Assembly (NCBI GenBank): GCA_034769895.1
Contig: CM068372.1
Span: 369,043,258 to 369,107,257 of the forward strand
Direction: 5' to 3'
Source of the DNA: Magicicada septendecula
Taxonomy: Eukaryota; Arthropoda; Insecta; Hemiptera; Cicadidae
Length of the DNA: 64,000 nucleotides
The first letter of the stretch is position 1. Each line of letters begins with the position of its first letter. Below are positions 46,369 to 57,560 of this stretch, piece after piece. Position numbers and translations under genes: made by a program. Below the pieces are notes generated by a model that was given only the letters and a program-made list of their open reading frames with translations, did not search any database and had not been told where the DNA came from.

Positions 46369-46654
46369 AATCTGTATAATTAATACGGAGGTCGTCCGGG
46401 GAGAAGTTTTGATAACGCTCATACCTGTGTGACAGCAAATGGTTGTTAAGAAGTAATTGGCGTACAGGCCGTTTATTTACAACGATTGATACGCATTATA
46501 ACCGAAGGTTACATGTAGATACGGTAATATATTGCGCTTTATCTTTTGTACTTGATGTTTCTGTTCTTCTTCGCTTTCTTCAATGTCAGAACGTAACATG
46601 GTCAAACAAAAGTAAAGAACAGAAATTGAACTGTTGCACATCAGTCTATAGAAA

Positions 46655-46704
46655 ATTCCCGATCAGCGCTTTCTAGCCTTGCAACTCATCATCAGGTCGG
46701 AAAT
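46655..46704 (-). ncRNA. Hammerhead-like motif, family 3, decayed
   Basis: Minus strand: TTCCGA/TCGGGAA stem I, CTGATGA, a poorly paired stem II, GAAA, GCGCT and G at the cleavage position. The G and the weak stem II suggest lost activity. Confidence 0.45.
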
Positions 46705-46710
46705 ACCGTA

Positions 46711-46758
46711 TTTCCGATCTGATGATGCGCTGAAAGGCTCGAAAGTGCTAATCGGGAA
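46711..46758 (+). ncRNA. Hammerhead-like ribozyme motif, family 3, strong
   Basis: Stem I is 8 bp (TTTCCGAT 46711-46718 with ATCGGGAA 46751-46758, one G-U). CTGATGA 46719-46725, extra T, stem II GCGC/GCTC with one mismatch around TGAAAG, GAAA 46741-46744, GTGCT as minimal stem III, A46750 as cleavage nucleotide. This gives a valid CUA cleavage triplet. Confidence 0.68.
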
Positions 46759-46873
46759 TTTTCTGTAGAGTGGTGTGCAACAGTTCAATTTCTTCTAATG
46801 TTCACAAGGTCGGAGTCGATGTTGTTAAATTCTAAGCCCGGGCTGTTTGGCCGTGGAACATTGTTATACTCTC

Positions 46874-46917
46874 TAGCAGACGTTTCGGCCGTGCCATTGG
46901 CGGCCATCATCCGTGCA
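46874..46917 (-). ncRNA. Hammerhead-like motif, family 4
   Basis: Minus strand: GCA/TGC stem I, CGGATGA (T-to-G core change), a G-C rich stem II, GAAA, self-complementary ACGT, C cleavage nucleotide. Everything but the core change matches 27183-27237. Confidence 0.5.
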
Positions 46918-47054
46918 AATTTGAGCTATCGCTAACGTAAGGTGCCACACGTTAGTGACCACAGTACTGTGATAATACCTGATTATTAACACATCGCCAT
47001 TACCACAGTACTGTGGTCACTAACGTGAGACGACTTACGTTAGCGACAGCTCAA

Positions 47055-47100
47055 ATTGCACTGATGATGACCATCAATGGCACGGCGGAAACGCCTGCTA
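47055..47100 (+). ncRNA. Hammerhead-like motif, family 4
   Basis: Core CTGATGA is intact at 47061-47067 and GAAA at 47088-47091, but ACGT has become ACGC, which removes the conserved U before the cleavage site. Stem I GCA/TGC is present. Confidence 0.48.
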
Positions 47101-47150
47101 GAGAGTACAGCACTGGACCATGGCCAAACAACCCGGGCTCAGAATTTAAC

Positions 47151-49787
47151 AGTTCAATATCTGTTTGTGAATATAACCAATAAACAAATCTATTAGACCT
47201 ATTTAAAAAAGTAAAGGAATCAACCTCTTAATTGTAATATGCAAATGCGTATAAAATAATAAACGGTGTAACGCGGAGACGTAGAGGCGTAAGCGGCTGA
47301 TTACGTAGCGTCAATTCTTCATCGTGTTAACAGAAAATAAACACTTGCTACGAATATGAAAAGTCCGTAGCTACAAACAGAATGTGTATACTGAGTATGA
47401 TCGGTAATTTCCACGAGAAATTTAAAGTGAAACTAAATTTAAAATAATTTTACATTTAACATAAAAATCGTTGAAAGCTTTTAAGTTTTTCTCGATAAAA
47501 AATAAGCACATCTTAACGCCAAATTTCGAAAACCGCAAACCTCTATTACTATGTAAATACGCAATACATTAATTTTTCCTTTCGCATAATATCGAATTGA
47601 AAACACATCTACCATTTAAAACAAAACAAAAAAAATATATATATATATATATATAGCCCAATACTACGTAAACACGACTAATTATGGTCACATTAAAATC
47701 CTTATTTGAAAAAGGGTATATTTAAAAAGTTATATTTATCTTAATAATGTAATTTTTTTTACTGTTTGTTATGATCAAGCGTTACTAAAATAACAATAAC
47801 ACTAAACAAATAATTTAAATAAAAATATAAAACAATAATTAAATTAACTAAAATGTATTATATAATTGAATACAACATAATAAAATAATAATAAACAAAA
47901 AATATTATAAAAATTAATATTATTTATTTATTAAGTAATAATAAAAATAATTTAATAAGTTTATTTATTTATATTATGAATCTTCGTTTATAATGACTCT
48001 GAGAAAGTCTTGTAGTAATGTAATATATTACTTGTGCACGTATACCCGTATTCCACTGATTCGCTTTTCAAATGCGCGCACGTGTGTGTGATATTTTCCA
48101 GTTGCATACGAAGTGAAATATTAACTGCCTGTAGAAATTTCTGATTTTTAGATTGTAGGGTTTCTGAGATAATGGCTCTTAAAATCGATGAACATGGTAA
48201 ACATAGCGCCACAATATGTCGCTCCTCGGCCCCGTAAAAGTGTTATACTACACAATTTTACTGTTTCAGCCTTGCCAAACGCACATATTTAAAATCAAAT
48301 TCCCTTTTTTAAACAAAGTGGTTGTGTCATATAATTAGCAAACATCAAAAGCTTTTGATAAAACGACTTTAATTACTTATAGACTTGAGTTATTTTTTTT
48401 TATGACTAATGTTTGGTCACAAGCGATTCACAACAAATTATTTCTGTTTCACAAAACACAAAAAACGTTCTTGTTGAAAGTTAACGATAAACTGTTGTGA
48501 GGCCTAGTAGAGACTTTAAATTTGAAGCTTCGGACACATATGTCCAAAGGAACGTAATTTGTAAGGAATACGCTGGTTTATGGAAATCTGAAACCACATC
48601 TAAGTTATATTGCGCGTCACTTTTTAACGTAAGGTACAGCTGAGAATTAAAAATATCACATGCCTTTTGATAAGCGGTGCATTGACTGCAGATACTAATA
48701 TCGTCGAACAAAACTGTAGATCATTTTGTTGTTTAAAATAAAATTCCTTTTCGTGTTAAATTTCATTACTTTGAAATTAAAGTACCAGCTGTTCAGTAAT
48801 GTGTTCTCTACCTGTTTTCCGTGGCACCGATTCCGAAAAACAAATTTTCCGAGCCAGTAAGACAGTATTACTCGGCAGAAATCGTGCACCAGAGTCGAAA
48901 TTGTTTGTAAAGTGTTTGTAGTCCTATTTTATTTTTATGAACGTCATTTAAAATGATATGTTTACAAAGACGTTTAAAAACCTGGACGTGGTCCAACTCC
49001 GTTGCAACGGCCGGTCGGGGTTGTAGTTCTGACACACCAGGAAAAGTATTATTTGTGAGTGTTGCGCGAGACGTATATATACGTGGCTGAATACGATTTG
49101 ACACACGCTTTCTATAAACACTAAATAAACATTTAACTAGATGTTATTGTCTATATACAGGTCACGCATTTCAAACTGTAAAATCTGCAAACGTCGTTGA
49201 ATGTTTACATAAAAGAGCCTTTGTAATTTTCTGTATATAATACTCATTCATAGGGAATGTACATTTGACATTGAATTATAGCCTTACCTTTCCTTTTGTT
49301 TCACACACACACACAGAGTCTATGATGTGATAACATTTTTAAATATCGAAATAAATAAATATTCAAATAAAGAAATAAAAACATATAACATATATAGCGC
49401 TATTCATATATACATACCTACACACACATGTATATATAATATTAATATACCATAACTCAGTATTAATATAGTGTAACATAGGGCTCCCTACTACAGTGTT
49501 ATACTTCTAAATTATTCTTCATTTACCACGTACTGAAGCCATTTTACCTGAATTAAATTAAAGACTGAAGATTCAAAAAATTAAAAAAAGAGAATTCATA
49601 CAAAGATAAAAAAGGATTTTTAATGTATAAAGAATTTTTTGAATACTCTGAAAATGGTGACCAGTAGAGTTGTCAACGAAATGTGTATATAAAAAAAATT
49701 AATAAATACTTGCATAAGAGCAGGTTTATAATAAAATAAAGAATGTATATAAATATGGAAGGAAGTATCAAGTAATAATGAAAGAGC
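47151..49787. other. AT-rich intergenic DNA, nothing recognised
   Basis: A TCTGTTTGTGAATATAACCA block at 47159-47178 also follows the ribozyme at 52226-52268, so family 3 sequence extends to here. Beyond it the region is strongly AT-rich (especially 47740-47980). No gene or known element was recognised. Confidence 0.45.
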
Positions 49788-49793
49788 GAGAGG

Positions 49794-49880
<87 letters not shown>
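49788..49880. repeat. (GA)n microsatellite
   Basis: About 93 bp of GA with a few early interruptions. Confidence 0.96.
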
Positions 49881-49882
<2 letters not shown>

Positions 49883-50318
49883 GGTGTGAACATTTTAAAA
49901 CTTCAATGTGAAAGTTGAAAAAATTTTAAATTAATAATGTAATTAACAGTGTCCTTATTCTACGAAAATGAAAATTTGACCAGTAAAATTAAAAAAAAAG
50001 CTACATAGGAAAACTAAAACCACTTATATTACGTATTTTTAACATTTCTGTCATCACGTTTGAAACTTAAACCGTTTTAGTTATTAATTTGTATTAACAG
50101 GTGAAAACAGAGTAATCTATTTTGCTGTACGAAATTAAAAATAGGCTTGCCATACGTTTAACGGGCATCATTTGTGTAGTTCAAGTAAGCTCATATTAAA
50201 AACCTTCTCACAGTAGATGATGTGATCACATATTTAAAATCAATATACACAAATAATTAAATGTTTGCATCTTTTGTTAACATCTTTAAATAAATACACT
50301 GCAAGTAGATTTATTTTC

Positions 50319-50362
50319 ACCTGACGCACGTTTCACAGAAATTATTCTGTACCTTCAGAGGT
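50319..50362 (-). ncRNA. Hammerhead-like motif, family 2
   Basis: Minus strand: ACCT/AGGT stem I, CTGAAGG (core A-to-G), an extra T, ACAGAA/TTCTGT stem II, GAAA, ACG-TG-CGT stem III, C cleavage nucleotide. Only the last core base is off. Confidence 0.55.
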
Positions 50363-50477
50363 TTGTTTGAATTTTAATTGAATGTTTCGCATACAATATA
50401 GTTAACGGATAATCGATTTTACTTTGATTCTATTTTCGGTTGTTGTAATGTTAATGTAGTCAGATATTTAATATATA

Positions 50478-50688
50478 CAGGGTGATTCAGATAAGTCAGA
50501 ACTCCAACACTTATTTACCAACATCATTTAATATCAATATCATTTAATACATTTTTAATACATTTTTAATGTATTTAATACATTTAAATACCTTTATAAA
50601 AGATGCTGAAATTGTCCTCTATTTTGTAGTAAACACATATCGACTCGACGGCACATGTTTGGAGTTCTGACTTATCTGAATCACCCTG
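50478..50688. mobile_element. 211-bp MITE with TA duplication
   Basis: Ends are CAGGGTGATTCAGATAAGTC and the complementary GACTTATCTGAATCACCCTG, continuing with AGAACTCCAA/TTGGAGTTCT. TA lies at 50476-50477 and 50689-50690. No coding capacity; a Tc1/mariner-type non-autonomous element by its ends and target. Confidence 0.85.
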
Positions 50689-50775
50689 TATTTAATGTTT
50701 GTATTATATATTACGTTTAAAATCGATTATAGGTGAACTATACTGTAAGCGAAACATTCAATTACAATTCAAACA

Positions 50776-50824
50776 AACCTCTAAAGATGCAGAATAATTA
50801 CTGGAGGAAACGTGTGTCAGGTGA
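50776..50824 (+). ncRNA. Hammerhead-like motif, family 2, degenerate
   Basis: ACCT/AGGT stem I, CTAAAGA (core G-to-A), a broken stem II, GAAA, CGTGTGT, C cleavage nucleotide. It faces the copy at 50319-50362 and is probably inactive. Confidence 0.42.
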
Positions 50825-50880
50825 AAATACACCTACTTACAGTGTATTTATTTGAAGATATTACATGGGAGACCTGGAGG

Positions 50881-52225
50881 AAACTCAACGAGTTACTTAC
50901 AAAGGAATAATATATATGTATATATGAAAAATATTAATATGAAATTTTTATTATTTTGAGCTTCTCTTCTACAAAAAGGTTACAGTTCTAAAATATTCTT
51001 CAACCAACGCGTACTACGTTTTATTAATGTAACTAATGTCATTGAAGCTCATCAGTTGATTTACTGAATTAGATTAAATACTGAAATTAAAAAAGGAATT
51101 TCGTGCGAAATATATGATTGGAAAAACCCAATGCCAAAACTTGAAACTGGATAATATCAAACAAACTTATTGTGTAGAGTATAATCTTACATATAAAATC
51201 AGTCGACATGTGTATATAAATCTACAATAAAAATAAACTAAATTTCTCAAAAAAATAAATAAATAAATTTATATTGCATGGAAAAGTAATAAACTGATCT
51301 TGTAAGCTACCCAGACATTCACTAATGTGGAGAAATCATAAAAAATATGTTATTGCTAGAAGATGATATACTTTTGTTAAAATTACATACACTGTATAGA
51401 TGTATGTATAGATGTACTAGGGTACACAGTTGCAAGACAACTACAGTCTAATTATAAATATAATTATATAATTATTGTCTTATTACATAAATATTAGTTC
51501 ATCATTGCATCCATAGAGACCTTGATATCCATAGAGATCCATACAAGCCTGTATAATCTATAGTCTCTAATTATGACTGGAAACATCGACTTGAGGCAGT
51601 ATCGTTTTTGTTTTTCGATGGAATTAAAAAGAAAAAAGAAAAAATCTACGCAAAACAATTTTTAATTTTAGAAATATTCACACACACACACACACACACA
51701 CATTAGATCATCTTCAACTGACGAATACAGACTTCCTTTTACAGAAAATTAAAATATTTCGTATTTCTTACTGTTTTTTACGTTTTACGTTACATTTATT
51801 TTACTGTCTTCGTACATTTACTGTTATTACATACTTTTTTACATATTTTCAATAAGCATCATTGGGGCAGTCAAGCTGGAAGCTTGATTAATTTAAATAA
51901 GGTTCTTCGATAATTGATTTGTTTTTGTGGCATAGTATGAGGGATTTACTTGAACTACTCATTTTATTGTAGGCCTACAGTGTATCACTATATCGCTGTC
52001 GAATTACTTAAAGCATTTCTTTATAAGTGAGTGTGCGTGTGTGTGCGCGTGTGCGTGCGTGTGTGTGTGTGAATTCATATTTATTTATTTTAATTGTACA
52101 CAGAAGAGTGGTATAATTTATACTTTTCCATCAGAAAATTGAAAATCGATTGTAATATAAACAAAAAATATGTAACAGAAATAATTTTGTTAATTTCTGT
52201 TAATAAAATTATTTGACTAATACAT
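50881..52225. other. Intergenic DNA with CA and GT tracts
   Basis: (CA)n at 51678-51702 and a GT/GC tract at 52028-52070. Nothing else was recognised. Confidence 0.45.
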
Positions 52226-52268
52226 TTCCAATTTGATGATGAGCTGAAAGGCTCGAAAGCGCTAATTG
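52226..52268 (+). ncRNA. Hammerhead-like motif, family 3, solo
   Basis: TTGATGA in place of CTGATGA, an extra T, perfect stem II GAGC/GCTC around TGAAAG, GAAA, self-complementary AGCGCT, A at the cleavage position. Stem I (CCAAT/ATTGT) is short. The core C-to-T change probably inactivates it. Confidence 0.5.
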
Positions 52269-53640
52269 TGAATCGTCTAATTGGTGTGCGACATTTTAAT
52301 TTCTGTTTGTGAATATAACCACTAACACAAATTTTTTATTTAGAAAATTAGTTCCTATTAGATGATCGTGCAGAGGCTTATTCATCAGTTAGACATAAAA
52401 ACCAAGTCTCAAGCTTTAAATATCTAAAATAACTGTTGCAGCTCATCAACATCAAATTGTACTTAAAATCGATTCGACAGTCAAAAATACGCACAACTTT
52501 CGGGCCAGCAGGTTTTCAAAGTCGCTACTACTTAGGCCAACATTATTTGTCATATTATTCCGTTTTCATCGTTTAAAAACTACAGTTTTGGCAGCCTAAA
52601 TTTGATGCACAGAAAAAACACGTACACAAGAATTATACATTGCAAAAATCTAAAACTTAACGCAGATTAGTTTATGACTTTTCGAAAGACTGATCCGGGT
52701 TGGACCGTTCGACGATGATTGGTGACGTCGTCTTGTGGGGACGTGAATCAAATCGGTGATGTGGCAATATATTAACAAATATTTAAATATTTTCAAACAA
52801 AATTTTTTAAATAATATTTATAATATTATTAGCAATATATTAATAATTATGTAATATAATACTTATTATATATTTATAATATTATTTATTTTAATAATAT
52901 TTTTTCTTTGGAACATACAATAGTCAGAGATTTGATTTCTTAACCCACGCGTTTGTTGCTACATGGTTCCTAGGCTACGCCACTATTTAGTTACGTGTTA
53001 TTTAAATAAAAGTATCCGATTGTGTATATTTAGTAGAAGTCGGAAGTAAAACAGTAACTCTGCTTCTTCTTACTCCTTCTCATTTCCTACTTTTTCTTTT
53101 TTTTTGCCAATTTCGGCAGCGCCTTCCCTCCGTGCACCTACATCTACTCTTCTAGTTTTCTAGACGAATACCGTACCTAGAGCAGTATTGTATGACAGTC
53201 CCAGAGGCGGAGGTCCAAATTAAAACTCGGATCACGGCACCACCATGGAAAAATCTCCGTCCGACATTAAACTGTGAAGTTACCAATACGTCTACCCTAC
53301 CAGAGAAGACACGTGGCATGTGGCCGTGGTTTCACAGCGTCACATTTTCCTACCGTTTCACAATTCACACGCACTGTCGCGGATCATAGTTCGCGAGCAC
53401 AGAAGCCACCCGTTTCGACGACAATAGGCCTACAAGTGATAGGATAATATCCTTGTGATAGGATATGCCTTGTGAACATCCGTAACACGTATCACCTCCA
53501 AGGCGGACAATCGTCGCCAAAGAGGAGCAATATAAAATATATTATAGATTCATTTATATATAATATGTTACATATACTTAATTAAGTATATATTTATAAT
53601 TAATTAATTAATATTTATAACTATTTTATATATATATATT
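52269..53640. other. Intergenic DNA; hAT-like end near 52967 and a GC-richer patch
   Basis: CCTAGGCTACGCCACTA at 52967-52983 is, on the minus strand, a TAGTGGCGTAGCC hAT-type terminus without a visible partner. About 53140-53520 is GC-richer with a 65-codon open frame that matches nothing known. Confidence 0.35.
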
Positions 53641-53652
53641 ATTTCCTTACTT

Positions 53653-53692
53653 GGAACATGTTTCGGGAATCAAATACTTTCATATCCTCAGC
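53653..53692 (-). ncRNA. Hammerhead-like motif, family 1, degenerate, at a solo PLE end
   Basis: Minus strand: CTGAGGA, an extra T, an unpaired stem II region, GAAA, ACATGT, U, CC. The flanking GGAACATGTTTCGGG and AGGAAATA context matches other PLE 3' ends. Stem II is lost. Confidence 0.45.
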
Positions 53693-53699
53693 CATCTTA

Positions 53700-54719
53700 G
53701 TTTTTGACCTTGTTGAATATTTTTTAAATTAATTTATGTATTAATTAATATTAATTATATTTTTGTTTTTATTTATTATTATTATCTGGAATCTCCTATT
53801 TTAAATGACATAATATTAAACACTTTGAAATTTTTCCAACTGTAAAGAAACATTTTCCTGAAGTTAAGTACGGTATAATTAATTAATTAGACCTATATAC
53901 TTATATTTATACACGTCTTACTTAATTTAAATTAATTACATTATATTTTATTTGATTTGTCTAAATAATCCAAATACTTTAACAGGGGTAATTCAATTTC
54001 TCTTAATGTTGCTGATGCAATAAACTTCATTTGTAATACCTACTAAGAAATATTACTCCTGTAACGTTTTACCTACATAAAAATAATAACGCTAAAATAC
54101 AAACTGTAAAGCATGTAGACAGTTCTATCTAAAACTGTAGAAATAAAATAATTTCTGATTACTTTCTCTACTAAAATGAATTGATTAGGCTACGTACTTC
54201 TCTACCGAAATATTTTTATAATTAAATTTAAAAACGAACGTTATTTTTCTACACAGATATATGTTTATTTTGACAATATAAGTAACACAAATTATAGTAT
54301 ATGTATTTCGATAGTTTTAAACAGAAATAACGCATCCCCAGAAATAATGTTTTAATTATGCACAGGTTTCTTGTTTGTCAAATTAGTATAACATAGTGCA
54401 CTATTATATTATATTATTAACTTTGTACTACTGCTGCTGATATGGTAGACGTTAATTTTCATACTTGTTAAGAAACATGAATATTTTTCCAATAAAATTA
54501 TATCTACTTACAAATGAAAACAAACGATAAAAACTCTAAAACATATAGTCAATTCTGACCCAAAATAAAAATAAAACAACTTTTGATTACTTATTTACTG
54601 AAATTTAAATAAAAAGTAAAAATGTTTCGAGAAGGATATTATTTTATACAAGTTTATTAATTAATTTCTTTATAACAAACTCCTCCAAGAGTTTCTTGCA
54701 GGACTCCGATATTATGAAA
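53700..54719. other. AT-rich intergenic DNA, nothing recognised
   Basis: Very AT-rich sequence with no coding potential or known repeat. Confidence 0.5.
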
Positions 54720-55035
54720 TTGTAATTACTTCTGCAAGTAGATTGTATTAGTTTAATTAAAACGGTAAAAGATAATACATTCTACTTACCTAAGTAATTA
54801 CAATTTGATAAATTTATTAATTGTATAATATATATATTATCAAATTGTAAATACTTCTGCAAGTATAATGCTCTTATTTTTTCGTTTTATTTTATCATGA
54901 TGCACGCGTTTCACAGAATTCTATCATCAGAGGTTTCTAAATGAATTGAGAATACAAACAACACTATACAGCACTATACTTGCAGGACCGTTTACTTGCA
55001 GAAGTAATTATAATTTGATAATATATAGATATTAT
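54720..55035. repeat. Decayed hammerhead foldback (family 2)
   Basis: Blocks TAATTACTTCTGCAAGTAGA at 54724 and ACTTGCAGAAGTAATTATAA at 54992 are inverted at the outer ends, with further partial copies between (54850-54870, 54968-54980). A ribozyme-like motif on the minus strand lies inside. Confidence 0.5.
54896..54934 (-). ncRNA. Hammerhead-like motif, family 2
   Basis: Minus strand: ACCT, CTGATGA, an extra T, stem II AGAA/TTCT with almost no loop, GAAA, CGCGTGCAT, C, then ATGAT. Stem I pairs poorly, so activity is doubtful. Confidence 0.45.
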
Positions 55036-55253
55036 ACAAGAACGATGCAAGAAATTAACGAGTTATTCACAAATAAACTTTTATTAATTTTATTATATAA
55101 ATTACAATAAACGATTATATCATATAATTATTATTATTTTCTATATAGGCAACTCGAAAGTGTCTTGTAGTAATTATATAATAACTTATGTGTATATTAT
55201 TAAATATAGTTTCTTCTGCAAGTAGTTGTACTACGGTTTTATTGTATTAAATC

Positions 55254-55297
55254 ACCTGACGTACGTTTCACTGAAACACATCAGCATCATCAGAGGT
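55254..55297 (-). ncRNA. Hammerhead-like ribozyme motif, family 2, intact core
   Basis: Minus strand: ACCT/AGGT stem I, CTGATGA, an extra T, stem II GCTGA/TCAGT (one G-U), GAAA, ACG-TA-CGT stem III that is self-complementary, C as cleavage nucleotide. Confidence 0.7.
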
Positions 55298-55365
55298 CTG
55301 TAAATGAATTAACAATAATTAGTTAATAATTAACAATACCAAATCAGAGGTTAATTCATTTACAG

Positions 55366-55409
55366 ACTTCTGATGATGCTGATATGTATCAGTGAAACGA
55401 ACGTCAGGT
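55366..55409 (+). ncRNA. Hammerhead-like ribozyme motif, family 2, intact core
   Basis: ACTT 55366-55369 with AGGT 55406-55409 (one G-U), CTGATGA 55370-55376, extra T 55377, stem II CTGATA/TATCAG at 55379-55384 and 55387-55392 closed by a G-U pair, GAAA 55394-55397, ACG-AA-CGT stem III to 55404, predicted cleavage after C55405. It is the most complete copy in the window. Confidence 0.72.
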
Positions 55410-55589
55410 GATTTATTACAATAAAACCGTAATACAACTACTTGCAGAAGAAACTATATTTAATAATATACATACATTATAATTATATATGATTAGTATA
55501 TTATATATTATATAACATGGTATATAATATTGTAGCATGACATTATCCACTTTATAATGAATGAAATATGATCATAAATTAATATCAAT

Positions 55590-57560
55590 TAAAATAAAAT
55601 CAAGGAAAAATCCAAATAAAAACAAATAGGTACCACAATAAAATACAATCGTAATTTGAAGAAATAAAAATTAAGAAAAAACAACTATGTAACAAATATG
55701 AGTAATGAAAAATAAACCAAAAAACTAAAATAAAGTTTGGAAATACCCAGGTAGGATAGGAGTAAGTAAGGAAAATACCCAGAAAAAACCAACGTACATA
55801 ATACAACTATATTGTAGTGAAGAAACAAAGAATGAGAATCAGTAAGTAAGGCGAAACCCAGAACAAACCGACACCCCTAAAATAAAGACTGTTTTTCAAT
55901 AAACAAGCTAGGATATGAATAAGGAAGTAAATACCCTGAACAAACCGAAATACCTAATAAAAGGGAATGATTTTGGAGAAACAAGGTAGTAGGATAAGAA
56001 GAATACAAGAAATACCCAAGGGAAACGCAGTAAGAAGAAAATAAAAACCCCAAAAGAGATTAAAAGTCACCAACGAAAGTATAACACCCAAAAACAGAAA
56101 CTAATGTAAAGTAAATGTAAACAAAAGTGTTTAGAGGTATAAGTAAAAGTGCACCCATGAAAGTTATTTTATAATGAATAAAAACAAATCTTAAGAATCC
56201 TCTATAAATAAAATTCTTGATAATATAAAACTATAAAACTGATTAGTGATAGTATCAAGAAATAACAGGGGACCAGTGCAAGTTATTTTATTATAGTAGA
56301 TAAACTTCAAGAAAGTGTATTAAATGCTTAAACCAAGTAAGTGTGTACCTTTGAACAACTTTAAAGTTTTTAATTTAACGTCATAAATACTATTTGGCAG
56401 AATAGTATTATGAAAAGCAAATACAAATGTTTATAAGAAAGTGCCACTCTTTGTCTAACAACATTCACTAAAATGAGAAAGATAAATAGAGAGCTGGTAG
56501 TTAATAAGTGAAGTGACAAGGGATACATCCCTAATATAAAATAAAAACAGATAAGACTGCACAAAAGTAATTTTAAGAAAAGTTAAAAAATGAAGGAACA
56601 GATGTGTTAGGTTTCTATTAAAGTAAATGAACTCTATACCTAAATGTTGGAAATAGAGTGTAATGTTTTATTATTCTAAAATATTTATTATGTTTAATAG
56701 TGTTAATCAAGGATGAAAAGTCTGAGTGTGGATACCATTCTTTTATTATAAAATATTTATTGTGTGTTACTAGTAATAATCAAGACTAAAATGTCTGAGT
56801 TTAAATACCACTTTTTTAATGTCAAATATTTGTTATGTATTAATAGTATGAATTCAATACTAAATGTTCTAATAGTTAAGTAAGGAAATTTCAATTAATA
56901 TTGTATTAGAATAGAAGGTCAGAAGAGGTATAAACAAGCTGTATTATTCAAAAACTTTGTATGTAAAAACAGATAAAATCTAGGCCAAATGGTAAATCTT
57001 AACAACATTATAATTGATGAATTAAGTCCAGTAAAATAGTTAAACTGATGAAATTTATATAAGGAAAATCAGTCACTGAGTATTATAACTAAAACTATAC
57101 TTTAGAAAGATATTGTAAAAAGATAGGAAGAATTATTGGAAAAAATGCAAATGTAATAACTGAAAATTCAAAGGGGGGAGCCACAAATTAAAGAATAATA
57201 TTTAAAAAGATAACCAATTAATAAAATTACAAGAAATTAAGGGAAGATAAACATTTTATTTCAATCTGAGATTTAGTACAATCATAAATATAACATATAA
57301 AATGGCAAACATTTTGAGAAGAACAGGAAGTAATTTTAAAGCCTACATTTTAAAAATGAAGTAAATATAGCATTTTAGATAAAAAAACTTAGTAAAAATA
57401 TCTTATTTGGTATCAAATCAAGCAGAATGAACTAAAGAAAGAGATTATGTATTTAGTATTTAATAAAATTAAATAATAGCAAAAATATATTCAGTAATAT
57501 AATGCAAATTTCATACATGTAACGGAAACGAAAAAGATTTAAAACAATGTATTGCTAATA
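55590..57560 (+). other. A-rich, strand-asymmetric non-coding stretch
   Basis: For about 2 kb the plus strand has a marked excess of A over T with no long reading frame. Weak internal repetition is visible: AAATACCC-AG...AACAAACCGA-type blocks recur at about 55740-56040, and a roughly 100-bp degenerate unit (AAATATTTATTATGT, then AATCAAG...TGTCTGAGT) recurs at about 56680-56870. No known family was recognised. Confidence 0.4.

Larger units (their letters stand above)
46612..46796. repeat. 185-bp palindrome of two facing hammerhead units (family 3)
   Basis: Arms of about 90 bp meet at a CCG centre at 46706-46708. Outer ends share CAGAAATTGAACTGTTGC and GCAACAGTTCAATTTCTTC. Each arm carries one hammerhead-like motif, pointing outward from the centre. 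Confidence 0.8.
46838..47150. repeat. Foldback with two facing hammerhead units (family 4)
   Basis: The left arm begins CCCGGGCTGTTTGGCCGTGG near 46838 and the right arm ends GGCCAAACAACCCGGGCTC near 47140, about 150 bp each. The centre around 46985 holds CCACAGTACTGTGGTCACTA-type sequence that is itself self-complementary. Motifs lie at 46874-46917 (minus) and 47055-47100 (plus). Confidence 0.78.
50287..50880. repeat. Facing hammerhead foldback (family 2) containing a MITE
   Basis: Minus arm about 50287-50410 and plus arm about 50740-50880 are inverted copies (CTGCAAGTAG near 50300, CTACTTACAG near 50832, and CGAAACATTCAATTA inward). Between them lies a 211-bp MITE and unique AT-rich DNA. 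Confidence 0.7.
55199..55462. repeat. Facing hammerhead foldback (family 2), best preserved
   Basis: Left arm about 55199-55320 and right arm about 55343-55462 are near-perfect inverted copies, from ATAGTTTCTTCTGCAAGTAG on the left to CTACTTGCAGAAGAAACTAT on the right. The spacer is about 25 bp. Each arm holds one hammerhead-like motif with an intact core, transcribed outward from the centre. There is no coding sequence, so a transcript of either strand would read one ribozyme and the complement of the other. Confidence 0.85.
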
